From contig NZ_JAHESF010000036.1 in assembly GCF_018598225.1 (NCBI RefSeq), positions 1 to 64,000 on the forward strand: a stretch of DNA of 64,000 nucleotides. Direction: 5' to 3'. A program made the position numbers and the translations under genes. The first letter of the stretch is position 1. Every line of letters starts with the position of its first letter. The notes beneath the pieces are model-generated. The model was not told where the DNA came from, did not search any database, and saw only the letters and a list, made by a program, of their open reading frames with translations. Below are positions 37,390 through 46,791 of the stretch, one piece after another. Source of the stretch: Chryseosolibacter histidinae. GTDB taxonomy: Bacteria; Bacteroidota; Bacteroidia; Cytophagales; Cyclobacteriaceae.

Positions 37390-37912
37390 TGACACAACAC
37401 AAATGCCTGGGCGTTGCCTCGTGCCTCGGCCGGGCTATCCGCTGCAAGTCCTCCCCCGCGCACAACCCCCGCGGTCCGGGCTTTCCGCTGCTATCCCTAA
37501 CGCTGGGGGCTTCGATTTGCGACGAACCACCCTTTGAGGGTTTAAAACCCTCAAAGGGTTGAGATGCGTAGGGTGGACCTTGGAACTGTACACCTTTTTT
37601 AAAATTTTCATTTTTGGTGTACAAACTATTGCGAAATCCCCGGTCTCATTTGGGGAATAATACCGGTATTAATGCTTCATAATACTGACAATACAGCTAC
37701 GATACAGCTACCATATACCTACTGGCAGAAAAATCAGGTGTGCCGTAAATTTGTCAGCGGCAAAACGAGGCCGTTTTCGCATATTTTATTTCAGGGCAAG
37801 ACCGCTTCTCAACTCCAGAAAGGAGAATTGCCAAATTAGATAATCAACCCTTTGAGGGGTTCTAAACCCTCAAAGGGTTGTTGAGAACTCCGACACAAAA
37901 CGCTTCCGCGGG
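37390..37912. repeat. 523-bp gap with several repeats
   Basis: Contains the second copy of the 39-bp repeat (37410-37448). A 15-bp-arm palindrome, ACCCTTTGAGGGTTT-a-AAACCCTCAAAGGGT, lies at 37529-37559 and its diverged copy at 37846-37879. The inverted pair TGTACACC (37587-37594) and GGTGTACA (37616-37623) is A/T-rich in between. A half-copy of the palindrome (taaaccctcaaagggttt) recurs at 39408-39424. No gene is supported upstream of 37913. Confidence 0.75.
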
Positions 37913-38290
37913 ATGATGGGCATCAAACAGGAAGCCCTCGCCGAGCTGCTGGGTGAAGGCTGGTCGCAGAAGAAGATCTCAACCATAGAAACACGCGAAG
38001 TGATAGAACCCGAGCTGCTCGAAGAGCTTGCCCACGCCCTCAAAGTACCCGCCGAAGCCATTAAGAACTTTGATGAGGATAAGGCGATCTATAATATTCA
38101 GAATAACTACGAAGGCTCGAATAACCAGGGAGCCAATAACGGAATCAATCACTATCAGTGTACCTTCAATCCCCTCGATGAAATCAAACGGCTGAATGAT
38201 GAGAACCGGAAGTTGTATGAGGCGCTGCTGAAAGAGAAGGATGAGAAGATAGCGTTGATGCAAAGGATGTTGGAGGGGAAGGGCGCTTAG
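37913..38290 (+). CDS. XRE-like regulator, 5'-truncated
   Basis: 125 residues, starting inside a helix-turn-helix: MMGIKQEALAELLGEGWSQK, then KISTIETREVIEPELLEELA. Bacteroidota relatives have about 20 further residues before this point, ending in a KRFREM-like helix. Here codons for TKRFRG still precede the ATG in frame, but further upstream the frame meets a TGA at 37853-37855 inside a palindromic repeat, and no start codon is available. The first helix is therefore lost or altered. The C-terminus is a coiled coil (LNDENRKLYEALLKEKDEKI). Possibly a decaying gene. Confidence 0.65.
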   Translation: MMGIKQEALAELLGEGWSQKKISTIETREVIEPELLEELAHALKVPAEAIKNFDEDKAIYNIQNNYEGSNNQGANNGINHYQCTFNPLDEIKRLNDENRKLYEALLKEKDEKIALMQRMLEGKGA

Positions 38291-38320
38291 TTTTCTTTAT
38301 TCGAAGTCATCTCCACGAGG

Positions 38321-38434
38321 TTCCGTCACTCAGAGCGGGCATGTGTGTCGGGTTGTGGGTAGCGAAGAATCCCCGGCTAACGGAGTGCATAACAAGATAA
38401 CAGGCTTTCAAATAACTTACGCAGTAATCCCCCC
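38321..38434. repeat. MITE-like GAAGAATCCCC repeat, copy 2
   Basis: Shares tgtgtcgggttgtgggtagc and gaagaatccccgg with the copy at 54870-54995 and is related to 16981-17116. Directly followed by two-hairpin copy 4. The rest of this 404-bp gap (38511-38694) shows nothing I can name. Confidence 0.6.
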
Positions 38435-38510
38435 AACCAGCGCGGAAGTTTCTTCCGGCGCTTTCTAAAAACTAATTCGATAGCAGATCCTCTCCGGGAA
38501 CTTAGTTCCC
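38435..38510 (+). repeat. Two-hairpin repeat, copy 4
   Basis: AACCAGCGCGGAAG-ttt-CTTCCGGCGC, then CCGGGAAC-tta-GTTCCC. Same strand as the other copies. Confidence 0.85.
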
Positions 38511-38694
38511 AAACTCACTGCAATGCCATTTCCTACACTTTCACAATCTCACCAGAATTTCTATATTGATTCGCATTCAAGTAAAGTAATACTCCTTTGT
38601 GACTAAGGCCCCGATCTCCATGAACCCAACAGCCTCTTTGGTGCACTTAGTCTGTCAAACCGCATCCCACAAAAAAAAATAACAATTAGATAAA

Positions 38695-39396
38695 ATGAGT
38701 TTCCTCAGCAAGCTATTTGGTAAAAGCCAGCCTGACAATAAAGGCCTGGATACCTCCATGGAAGAAGTTAAAAAAAGCAGGGAAGGTTACGTCAATGTCG
38801 GGCAGAGCATTTTTCCTGTCATTAAATCCGAAGACGATCCCAGGATCAAGTTGTCGATGGCTAACAATCCCGTCATGACAGAGAAAATTTCGGATGGAAT
38901 TGTTTTGTGTTATTTACTCGATATGGGCAATAACTACGAGATGATCTCGAAGAAGCACCTGACGGAATTTGGGTTGACCATTGAAGACATCAAGAAAGTT
39001 GCTATCCGTAACCTGGTTAACAAGGTCAACGCCAACTGCAAGATCCAGGTGATGGACTTTTCTGAACAGAACCCCGCGATCAAACCCTTCTATAGTATCC
39101 AGATGGATAATAACCTCAATCCGTCCATGATGCTGCTGGATGAGTTCTGGGAGACCAATGCGAAGAACATCGTAAAATCAGATACCATTGCCGTGTCCAT
39201 ACCTGCCAAGAACATCATCTTCTTTTCAGACATGAAGCTGATGGAAAGTTTCAGAACCATGCGGCCCGTTGCCAGTCAGATGTACGACGCGTCGGTTCCT
39301 GACGGGATCCAGCTCACCAAGAATACCTACATCAGGAAGAACGGCAAATGGATCCTGTTCCTGGATACCCCTGAGCAGATGGAAGAGCTGTGGTAG
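38695..39396 (+). CDS. DUF1444 (YtpQ-like) protein
   Basis: 233 residues, soluble, no signal peptide. LLDMGNNYEMISKKHLTEFG and LTIEDIKKVAIRNLVNKV resemble the DUF1444/YtpQ family, whose function is not established. It is followed 56 bp later by a small membrane protein. Confidence 0.75.
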   Translation: MSFLSKLFGKSQPDNKGLDTSMEEVKKSREGYVNVGQSIFPVIKSEDDPRIKLSMANNPVMTEKISDGIVLCYLLDMGNNYEMISKKHLTEFGLTIEDIKKVAIRNLVNKVNANCKIQVMDFSEQNPAIKPFYSIQMDNNLNPSMMLLDEFWETNAKNIVKSDTIAVSIPAKNIIFFSDMKLMESFRTMRPVASQMYDASVPDGIQLTKNTYIRKNGKWILFLDTPEQMEELW

Positions 39397-39452
39397 CATC
39401 GCAATCCTAAACCCTCAAAGGGTTTGGTGCATTATCAAGTATATTTGACGTG

Positions 39453-39974
39453 ATGAAGAAAAGTTTAGTCGTTCCATATTTTCCGGTCGTACTGGTGTTT
39501 CTTTCACCATGCCTCCTGATCTTTGGCGTTTACCTGATCTTTAGCGCAATTATATTATGGGGATTCGTTGTGATCCTGGCGGGAAGCATTTTTTTGACAA
39601 CCAGGTATGTCACCGAAATAAACCTGCGCAATAAAACTATTAAGGAGTACTTCGCTTTTTTGGGTTTTGCTTTTGGAGTTAAAGTAAGGCGATTTAAAAT
39701 GATCGACAGGATTGTCATCACCAAGGACCGTAGTGAATATGTTTCGCGGCGCGGCCCCGCCACGCTTCCTGGCGGTATACCACACAGATATGGATTGTGG
39801 GATTTTACGGCTAACCTGGTTTATGATGAAAATATTGAGTTGGAATTGATGACAAACAGAAATAAAAGAAAGCTTATAAGGGGCGTAAAAGAATTGGCTC
39901 TTTTTTTAAGAATCAAAATAGAGGATCAATCCGTGACACAACCTTACATACTAGATCCTGTTGATGTGCTCTAG
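39453..39974 (+). CDS. Small membrane protein, unknown
   Basis: About 173 residues. Two closely spaced membrane helices (PYFPVVLVFLSPCLLIFGVY and AIILWGFVVILAGSIFLTT), then a soluble domain with beta-rich pattern (VTEINLRNKTIKEYFAFLGF). This resembles bacterial PH-like or YdbT-like proteins, but I cannot assign it. ATG at 39453; a GTG one codon earlier is open. Confidence 0.65.
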   Translation: MKKSLVVPYFPVVLVFLSPCLLIFGVYLIFSAIILWGFVVILAGSIFLTTRYVTEINLRNKTIKEYFAFLGFAFGVKVRRFKMIDRIVITKDRSEYVSRRGPATLPGGIPHRYGLWDFTANLVYDENIELELMTNRNKRKLIRGVKELALFLRIKIEDQSVTQPYILDPVDVL

Positions 39975-39992
39975 TAAACAGTTAAACCCTCC

Positions 39993-40070
39993 AACTAGCG
40001 CGGAAGTTTCTTCCGGCGCTTCTAAAAAAACTGGTTCGGTAGCAAAGCCTCCACCGGGAACTTAGTTCCC
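39993..40070 (+). repeat. Two-hairpin repeat, copy 5
   Basis: AACTAGCGCGGAAG-ttt-CTTCCGGCGC and CCGGGAAC-tta-GTTCCC. It fills the 109-bp gap between two convergent genes. Confidence 0.85.
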
Positions 40071-40083
40071 TAACCACCTTCCA

Positions 40084-42483
40084 TCATTCGTACCGCAACG
40101 CCTTCACCGGGTTCGCCCGCGCAGATCTCAGTGTATGATAACTGATCGTCACCAACGCTATGATCAACGCCACAACACCACCCAGTAAAAAGAGTAGCGG
40201 ATTGATCTCCACCCGGTAAGCAAAGCTCTCCAGCCATTGCGTTAGCAGCAAATAAGTCAAGGGACTCGCCAACACAAATGACACCACAATCAGCATTGTA
40301 AAATTCTTCGACAGCAACACCGTGATCTGTGTCTCGCTTGCACCCAGCACTTTGCGGATGCCGATCTCTTTCGTTTTGCGTTCGGTGGTGATGGCGGCGA
40401 GGCCGAACAATCCCATACAGGAGATGAGAATCGCCAGGGCTGCCATGATCGTTACCACGGAGCTCATTTGCTGGTCGGAGCGATACAATACTTCAAAATG
40501 TTCGTCAAGGAACGAATGATTGAAGGGAAAACTGGTTACCTGTTGTTCCCAGATCTTCTTCACGTCAGCTACGGCTTCCTGAACGTTGGCGCCGTCGATC
40601 TTTACCGAAAGCTCGTCGTAGCCCCAATCGGGGTGCACTACCATGCTCAGCGTGTTGATCTTGTGGTGAAGCGAGTTGAAATTGAAGTCTTCCGTTACGC
40701 CAATGATGGTGCCGAGTGAATCGTTGTGATACCATGCATGACCTGCGCGTGTGCCTACGGTCTCTTTCATACCCAGTTCTTTGGCAAGCGATTCGTTAAT
40801 GACGAAAGCGAAGCCATTATCGGTAACGTTGTCTTTCGAAAAACCACGGCCCTCCTTCACTTTGATGCCATACACTTTCAGGTAATCGTAATCAACATTC
40901 ACGTTGCTGGGGGTGATGTTCATCACACCGGTGTCAGCCTTTACCTTGAAGCCCCACTGGTGAAAATTATTTCCGAGGCGCTGGCCCGAGGCGGTGACAC
41001 CGAGCACATGCCTGCTTTTTAGCAATTCATTCTTTAGCGTTTCAAACTTTTGGTTGGCTTCCTGGTTCATATCTACCAGCAACATCTGATCTTTGTCGAA
41101 GCCGATGTCTTTGTTCTTCATGTATGAAAGCTGCTGCACCACAATGAACGTGCTCACGATCATGGCCAGCGCCAGCCCGAACTGCACCACCACGAGGCTG
41201 CTCCGGAAGATGGACCTTCCTTCGCCCTTACCGCCTCCTTTCAGTACACGCGCCATGTTAAAGGATGTCATATACAACGAAGGATAGATCCCCGTAAGGA
41301 AACCAAGGCCTGCTGTGATCAGCAGCATGAGGCCGATGTTAGCCGGAGCGGAGAATAACCCCATCATCGAAAGCTGGCGACCGATCAGTCCGTTGAGCAA
41401 CGGAACGAAGAGCAGGTCCAGCACAACGGCCAGCACCAGCGCAAACAACGCCAGCAGTGTTGACTCGAAGATGAACTGTATGAACAGCTGCAGTTTTTTA
41501 GCACCCACAGATTTCCTTACGCCGATCTCCTTCCAGCGATGGGAGGCGCGGGCGGTGGTCAGGTTCATAAAGTTCACGGCCGCGATCAGCAGGATGAAGA
41601 TTCCTACAACAGTAAACACGTCCAGATACTTACCGTTGAACTTGCGGTAGTTGTTGTAATCATGTTCTATATCGGTGGAGGCAAGGTGAACCTCGTCGAG
41701 GCGCTGCAGGAACAACACGTAACGTTTGTTGATCTCGGGGTCATCCATATGCCGGCGCAGGAAGGCGGGAAACTTCTCTTCCAGAGCCTTGATGTTGACG
41801 TTGGGCTGAAGTACAAAATAGGTGTTGAGAAAATTCGATCCCCAGCGGTCGTTGAAGTCCGGCCTTTCGCGGATGCGGCTGGCCATCGACCTCAGAATGT
41901 CGAACTGCAGGTGGGAGGTTTCCGGAACATTTTTCAAGATGCCCGTGATCTTGTGGTCCTGGCCTTCGAGCCTCAGCGTATTGTTCATGGCTTCGTTCGT
42001 ATCCTTGAAGAACTTCAGCGCGGTTTCTTCTGTGATGGCGATGCAGTAGGGCTCATCCAGCAGCGTATTGCGGTCTCCCTGGAGAAGGGCAAAGTCAAAA
42101 ACGTCGAGAAAGGTGCTGTCGACCGTGGCTACGTTGTCGATCAGGAAGCGGTCTTCATTTTTTTCAACAAGCTGCTTGCTGCCGTTCCAGAAGCGTGTAT
42201 ACGTCTCCACCTCAGGAAATTCCGCTTTGATGTTTGGGCCCATGCCCGGCATGGAGAGCGCAACCTTCTGAAGGTTGGTGCCCGTGAAATTCTGCACTTC
42301 ATCCAGCCGGTAGATGTTCTGACTCTTACTATGGAAGGCGTCAAAGCTCCGTTCATCGGCAATGAACAGGTAGATGGCCATGCAGCACGCCAGCCCGATG
42401 GCAAGGCTGAAGATGTTGATGAAGGCGTACAGCGGACTTTGCCGGATATTGCGCCACGCGATGGAGAAATAGTTTTTGATCAT
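40084..42483 (-). CDS. ABC transporter permease, MacB/FtsX type
   Basis: A 799-residue permease with the same architecture as the one at 14524: N-terminal MIKNYFSIAWRNIRQSPLYA, a MacB periplasmic domain, and FtsX blocks at ARASHRWKEIGVRKSVGAKK and TTERKTKEIGIRKVLGASET. The two differ clearly in sequence, so this is an old duplication. No ATPase gene is adjacent. A large GCAGATT hairpin (42561-42640) separates it from the divergent GH88 gene. Confidence 0.92.
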   Translation of the reverse strand: MIKNYFSIAWRNIRQSPLYAFINIFSLAIGLACCMAIYLFIADERSFDAFHSKSQNIYRLDEVQNFTGTNLQKVALSMPGMGPNIKAEFPEVETYTRFWNGSKQLVEKNEDRFLIDNVATVDSTFLDVFDFALLQGDRNTLLDEPYCIAITEETALKFFKDTNEAMNNTLRLEGQDHKITGILKNVPETSHLQFDILRSMASRIRERPDFNDRWGSNFLNTYFVLQPNVNIKALEEKFPAFLRRHMDDPEINKRYVLFLQRLDEVHLASTDIEHDYNNYRKFNGKYLDVFTVVGIFILLIAAVNFMNLTTARASHRWKEIGVRKSVGAKKLQLFIQFIFESTLLALFALVLAVVLDLLFVPLLNGLIGRQLSMMGLFSAPANIGLMLLITAGLGFLTGIYPSLYMTSFNMARVLKGGGKGEGRSIFRSSLVVVQFGLALAMIVSTFIVVQQLSYMKNKDIGFDKDQMLLVDMNQEANQKFETLKNELLKSRHVLGVTASGQRLGNNFHQWGFKVKADTGVMNITPSNVNVDYDYLKVYGIKVKEGRGFSKDNVTDNGFAFVINESLAKELGMKETVGTRAGHAWYHNDSLGTIIGVTEDFNFNSLHHKINTLSMVVHPDWGYDELSVKIDGANVQEAVADVKKIWEQQVTSFPFNHSFLDEHFEVLYRSDQQMSSVVTIMAALAILISCMGLFGLAAITTERKTKEIGIRKVLGASETQITVLLSKNFTMLIVVSFVLASPLTYLLLTQWLESFAYRVEINPLLFLLGGVVALIIALVTISYHTLRSARANPVKALRYE

Positions 42484-42560
42484 AGGAGAGACGTTGATTG
42501 AGGGAATACTTACTATCGAACCGATGGTTACCCTAATTTACATAATATTAGCCTCCGTAT

Positions 42561-42640
42561 TGTTTCCCGCAGATTCCGCAGATTATCGCAGAAGCCTTGG
42601 CGTTAAAAATCTGCGCAAATCTGCGAGATCAGCGGGAACA
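42561..42640. repeat. Inverted GCAGATTCCGCAGATT hairpin
   Basis: Left arm tgtttcccgcagattccg (42561-42578) continuing to 42592; right arm 42606-42640 ends gatcagcgggaaca. Same vocabulary as 28888-28964, but here between divergent genes, so it is not only a terminator. Confidence 0.8.
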
Positions 42641-42734
42641 AATGCTGCTTCGTATTAGGGGACACTGCTCCATTTAGAGTCTATTGAAAAAATAACTTGG
42701 ATATGCCGGAAATTTCCGGTTTTTTAATGATTCG

Positions 42735-44159
42735 TTGAATCAAAACCAACCTTGGAACGAAGCTAAATCCATACAGAAATACATGAAGATAGACGCTCAG
42801 GTTACACCGGAATCGCTCCGGCAGCAGATTGATCAGTTCTGGAAGGTATCAGGACAAAAAATACTGGCCATAGAGAAAAATTTTGATACGAAGCAGGGCG
42901 CCCCTGTCTTCACCGTCAACGGCAGGTACACCACCCGGGGATGGACGGAATGGACCCAAGGGTTTCAGTATGGATCGGCCATCCTTCAGTTCGATGCCAC
43001 GGGCGATACGCAGTTCCTGGAGATCGGCCGGAAGAACACCGTTGAAAAAATGGCGCCGCATATCACCCACGAAGGCGTTCACGACCATGGATTCAACAAC
43101 GCAAGCACCTATGGCAACCTGCTGAGGCTGATCCGTGAAGGCAAAGTGCAGGCCGATGAATGGGAAAAGAATTTTTACGAGCTCGCCCTGAAGAGCAGTG
43201 GCGCCGTGCAGGCCATGCGCTGGACCCCGATCAAAGACGGTGGCTATATCTATTCATTCAACGGCCCGCATTCATTGTTTGTCGATACCGTTCGGTCGTG
43301 CCGCATCGTTATGCTGAGTCATGCGCTCGGTCACATGTTGGGTGGCGAGAACGATGTGAAGATCAGCCTGCTGGAGCGTGCTGTGAAACACCTGATAGCC
43401 ACCGCGCGCTATTCCGTGTTCTATGGCGAGGGCCGCGACCATTACGACATCTCCGGCAGAACAGCCCACGAATGTATCTTCAATATCAACGATGGCAACT
43501 ACCGCTGTCCCAATTCACAGCAGGGTTTCAGTGGCTTCACCACCTGGACCCGTGGACTCGCCTGGGCCATGTGCGGTTTTGCCGAAGAGCTCGAGTTCCT
43601 CGAAACCATCAGCGCTGATGAGCTGAAGCCCCTGATCGGCAAAGACGAGCTGGTAAAAATATTGCTGAAGGCTGCCAGGGCAACGTCAGACTTTTACATC
43701 AGGAACACGGCCACCGATGGCATACCTTACTGGGATACCGGTGCCCCGGGATTGGTGAACCTCGGCGACTACCTCAACAAGACTTCAGATCCCTACAACG
43801 AACATGAGCCGGTCGATAGCTCCGCCGCTGCCATCGCCGCGCAAGGATTGCTCCGCCTCGGAAATTATTTACAGAAGAAGAACGACGCCAGTGCAGCCCA
43901 ATATACCCAGGCCGGCCTGAACGTGGCCAAGACCCTCCTAACCGAACCGTATTTATCAACCCGGACAGACCATGAAGGTTTGCTCCTCCATTCTGTCTAT
44001 CATCGTCCGAACGGCTGGGACAACATCCCCAAAGGCCGCAAAGTACCCTGCGACGAATCAAGCATGTGGGGGGATTACCATGTGCGGGAATTGATGTTGT
44101 ATATTTTGCGATTGATTAAGAAGGAGAAGTATTATACGTTCTTTAATTGTTCGAGGTAA
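42735..44159 (+). CDS. GH88-like unsaturated glucuronyl hydrolase
   Basis: 474 residues of an (alpha/alpha)6-barrel. VHDHGFNNASTYGNLLRL, QGFSGFTTWTRGLAWAMCGF and DSSAAAIAAQGLLRL match GH88, which hydrates and splits unsaturated uronic acid from oligosaccharides made by polysaccharide lyases. No signal peptide is visible, so it is probably cytoplasmic. The start is uncertain: TTG at 42735 keeps WNEAKSIQKYMKID; ATG at 42783 is the alternative. First of three genes with an Old Yellow Enzyme and an SDR. Confidence 0.85.
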   Translation: MNQNQPWNEAKSIQKYMKIDAQVTPESLRQQIDQFWKVSGQKILAIEKNFDTKQGAPVFTVNGRYTTRGWTEWTQGFQYGSAILQFDATGDTQFLEIGRKNTVEKMAPHITHEGVHDHGFNNASTYGNLLRLIREGKVQADEWEKNFYELALKSSGAVQAMRWTPIKDGGYIYSFNGPHSLFVDTVRSCRIVMLSHALGHMLGGENDVKISLLERAVKHLIATARYSVFYGEGRDHYDISGRTAHECIFNINDGNYRCPNSQQGFSGFTTWTRGLAWAMCGFAEELEFLETISADELKPLIGKDELVKILLKAARATSDFYIRNTATDGIPYWDTGAPGLVNLGDYLNKTSDPYNEHEPVDSSAAAIAAQGLLRLGNYLQKKNDASAAQYTQAGLNVAKTLLTEPYLSTRTDHEGLLLHSVYHRPNGWDNIPKGRKVPCDESSMWGDYHVRELMLYILRLIKKEKYYTFFNCSR

Positions 44160-44163
44160 AAAA

Positions 44164-44305
44164 GAAGCCAGAAGTCAGGAGCCAGGAGTCAGAAGAGTAG
44201 GAGTAATCTCGAGAGAGACTGCTACGGAAAAATAGAATTGGAATGAGGTACGCTACAAATATACTTTGCGTCCTTTGCGCTCTCTTGGCGCCCTTTGCGT
44301 GAAAT
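44164..44305. repeat. Two short word islands
   Basis: AGCCAGAAGTCAGGAGCCAGGAGTCAG-type words (44164-44195) begin 5 bp after the GH88 stop. TTTGCGTCCTTTGCGC-type words (44263-44305) end 12 bp before the next ATG; they share vocabulary with 16942-17186. Confidence 0.75.
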
Positions 44306-44317
44306 GCATTTTAACCC

Positions 44318-45769
44318 ATGAGCACCAAACATAAACCTAAATACAAACGTGTTGCCCAGCTGAAAACGGCGGGTGATCTGAAGGCCTATCTTCAATCGCT
44401 GAATGTAGACCTGCCCCTGGATGAAACGCTTATGGCACCGGAGCAATCACCGTTTCATAAAACATTTAAGCTTAACTCGGGCAGAGTTGTCGGGAACCGT
44501 TTCAGCATCCTGCCGATGGAAGGCTGGGATGGCACTGCTGACGGCCGGCCCACTGACTTTACAAAAAGGCGATGGAAAAATTTTGCCATCAGCGGTGCAA
44601 AATTATTGTGGGGATGTGAAGCAGTGGCCGTGGCCCATGAAGGACGGGCGAATCCCAACCAGTTGCTCATTCATAAGAACAACCTCGACGAATACAAGAA
44701 GCTCCTTGACCTTCTTTATGTCAATCACCAGGAGCGGTTCGGCAAAACCGACGATCTCGTGATAGGCCTTCAGCTGACTCACTCGGGCCGGTTCTGCAAG
44801 CCCAACGACAAGAAGAAAATGGAGCCGATGATCCTGTACAAGCATCCGTTTCTGAATAAAAAATTCGGACTGGGTGACGACTATCCCGTCATGACAGACG
44901 AGTACATCGACAGGCTCATCGAAAGTTTTATCAACGCCTCGGTGATGGCGCAGCAGGCGGGTTATCACTTTGTGGATATCAAACACTGCCATGGATATCT
45001 GGGTCACGAGTTCCTGAGCGCCCGCACACGCGAGGGCAGATACGGTGGCAGCTTCGAGAACCGTACGCGTTTTCTTACTTCCATCGTCGATGGTATTAAG
45101 AGCGCAGCACCGGGCCTCGAGATCTCGGTACGGCTAAGCGCTTTCGATTGGGTGCCTTTCAAAAAAGGTGACGATAGCATGGGGGTGCCGGAACAATCCA
45201 ACGGTACCGCTTACAATTATGGTTTTGGCTGCGATAGCTCAGGCACGCATCACGACCTGAGTGAGACCTTCAGGTTCCTGAAGCTTCTCGAATCGCTGGG
45301 CATTCAGCTTGTCTGCATCACAGCAGGAAGCCCTTATTACAATCCACACATTCAGCGGCCTGCACTGTTCCCGCCCTCTGACGGATATCAGCCGCCCGAA
45401 GATCCGTTTGCAGGTGTGGCGCGACAGCTCCAGGTAACCGCTGAGATCAAAAAGGCATTCCCCGGCCTGGCCATTGTGGGCTCGGCTTACTCATATTTGC
45501 AGGAGTGGCTTCCTTACGTTGGGCAAAATGTGCTCAATAATGATATGGCGGATTTTGTTGGTCTTGGCCGCATGGTGTTATCTTACCCCGAGATGCCGGA
45601 TGATATTCTGCAGGGGCGCACATTGAAACGTGATCAGATCTGCCGCACTTTCTCTGACTGTACCACGGCGCCGAGGAATGGCATGCTGTCGGGATGTTTT
45701 CCGCTGGACGACTTTTATAAAGCCCTTCCCGAAGCAGCGCAGTTGAAAGAAATTAAAGCCGAAAAATAA
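44318..45769 (+). CDS. NADH:flavin oxidoreductase, Old Yellow Enzyme family
   Basis: 483 residues of an FMN-dependent TIM barrel. [18 protein letters not shown] (N-terminal phosphate/flavin side), LQLTHSGRF and [15 protein letters not shown] with [18 protein letters not shown] are the OYE signatures, including the substrate-binding His pair. It lacks the extra C-terminal dinucleotide domains of 2,4-dienoyl-CoA reductase. One base before the SDR gene, so co-translated. With GH88 next door it may act on a keto-uronate product (inference). Confidence 0.92.
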   Translation: MSTKHKPKYKRVAQLKTAGDLKAYLQSLNVDLPLDETLMAPEQSPFHKTFKLNSGRVVGNRFSILPMEGWDGTADGRPTDFTKRRWKNFAISGAKLLWGCEAVAVAHEGRANPNQLLIHKNNLDEYKKLLDLLYVNHQERFGKTDDLVIGLQLTHSGRFCKPNDKKKMEPMILYKHPFLNKKFGLGDDYPVMTDEYIDRLIESFINASVMAQQAGYHFVDIKHCHGYLGHEFLSARTREGRYGGSFENRTRFLTSIVDGIKSAAPGLEISVRLSAFDWVPFKKGDDSMGVPEQSNGTAYNYGFGCDSSGTHHDLSETFRFLKLLESLGIQLVCITAGSPYYNPHIQRPALFPPSDGYQPPEDPFAGVARQLQVTAEIKKAFPGLAIVGSAYSYLQEWLPYVGQNVLNNDMADFVGLGRMVLSYPEMPDDILQGRTLKRDQICRTFSDCTTAPRNGMLSGCFPLDDFYKALPEAAQLKEIKAEK

Positions 45770-45770
45770 T

Positions 45771-46544
45771 ATGAAGAAGGCCGCACTCATCACCGGGGGA
45801 AGCAGGGGCATCGGTTACGGCATTGCCGAAGCGCTGGCGAAAGAAGGTTTTAACCTTGCCATCAATGGCGTGAGAGAGGAGAAAGAAGCAACCGCGGCGC
45901 TCGACAATCTTAGACAACGGTACAACGCAGAGGTTATCTACTGCCAGGGAAATATCGGTGAGGCCGAAGATCGTACGCGGATCGTTGAAAAAGCTTACGC
46001 TCATTTTAGAACGATCAATGTGCTCGTCAACAATGCGGGCATTGCTCCGAAGGTTCGGAACGACATTCTCGCGCTCACCGAAGACGCGTATGACTATCTC
46101 ATGAACATCAACCTGAAAGGAACGTTCTTCCTCACGCAGGAGGTGGCCAGGCGCATGCGTGCAACCAAACAGGCCGATCCGCATGCCGAAGCGTGTATCA
46201 TCAGCATTACGTCCATTTCGGCTGAGGTAGCTTCGATCAACCGCGCTGAATATTGCCTGTCGAAAGCAGGCTTGGGTATGATGACCAAGCTGTTTGCTAC
46301 CGCACTGGGTGAGGTCAATATCCCCGTGTATGAAGTGAGGCCGGGCATCATCGAGACCGACATGACCTCGGGTGTTAAAGAAAAATACGACAAACTTATC
46401 GGCGAAGGCCTTACCCTCGAAAAACGGTGGGGGAGACCCGAAGACATCGGCCGGATCGTAGCCGCCCTCGCCCGCGGTGACATACCCTATGCCACTGGCC
46501 AGGTGATCTCACCGGATGGTGGAATGGGGGTGCGCAGGCTTTGA
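45771..46544 (+). CDS. Short-chain dehydrogenase/reductase
   Basis: 257 residues of a classical SDR: cofactor motif TGGSRGIGYGIA, NNAG in VLVNNAGIAP, catalytic Ser-Tyr-Lys in SITSISAEVASINRAEYCLS followed by KAG, and a C-terminal GQVISPDGGMGVRRL. Likely NAD(P)-dependent sugar or keto-acid reductase; its tight link to the OYE and GH88 genes suggests a uronic-acid route. GGTTGCC repeat words start 2 bp after the stop. Confidence 0.92.
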   Translation: MKKAALITGGSRGIGYGIAEALAKEGFNLAINGVREEKEATAALDNLRQRYNAEVIYCQGNIGEAEDRTRIVEKAYAHFRTINVLVNNAGIAPKVRNDILALTEDAYDYLMNINLKGTFFLTQEVARRMRATKQADPHAEACIISITSISAEVASINRAEYCLSKAGLGMMTKLFATALGEVNIPVYEVRPGIIETDMTSGVKEKYDKLIGEGLTLEKRWGRPEDIGRIVAALARGDIPYATGQVISPDGGMGVRRL

Positions 46545-46545
46545 A

Positions 46546-46713
46546 CGGTTGCCAGTTACCGGTTGCCAGGTGGCCGGTTGGGGCGCCCCAAGTGTGCCAG
46601 GAGTTGTGTTAATATTCTCTTATCCGAGACTAATTCATTAATTAGCTTCGATAGTACGCCCGTTGTCCCGTCACCTTCCTGAACTGGCAACCGGAAACTG
46701 GCAACCGGTAACC
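46546..46713. repeat. Inverted GGCAACCGGTAACTGG island
   Basis: Left arm 46546-46583 (cggttgccagttaccggttg, ccaggtggccgg) and right arm 46682-46713 (ggcaaccggaaactggcaac, cggtaacc) are inverted copies. A lone copy of the same words is at 50890-50921. Confidence 0.85.
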
Positions 46714-46791
46714 ATTTTTCCGTGTTTTTCATTCGGGGATTCGTTACCTTCCCTGCGTCTATTGATGTAGTCTAATTAAACCATCATCGTC

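Noticed and set aside
41539-42501. Plus-strand frame of 320 codons
   Set aside because: Shadow of the FtsX permease on the other strand.
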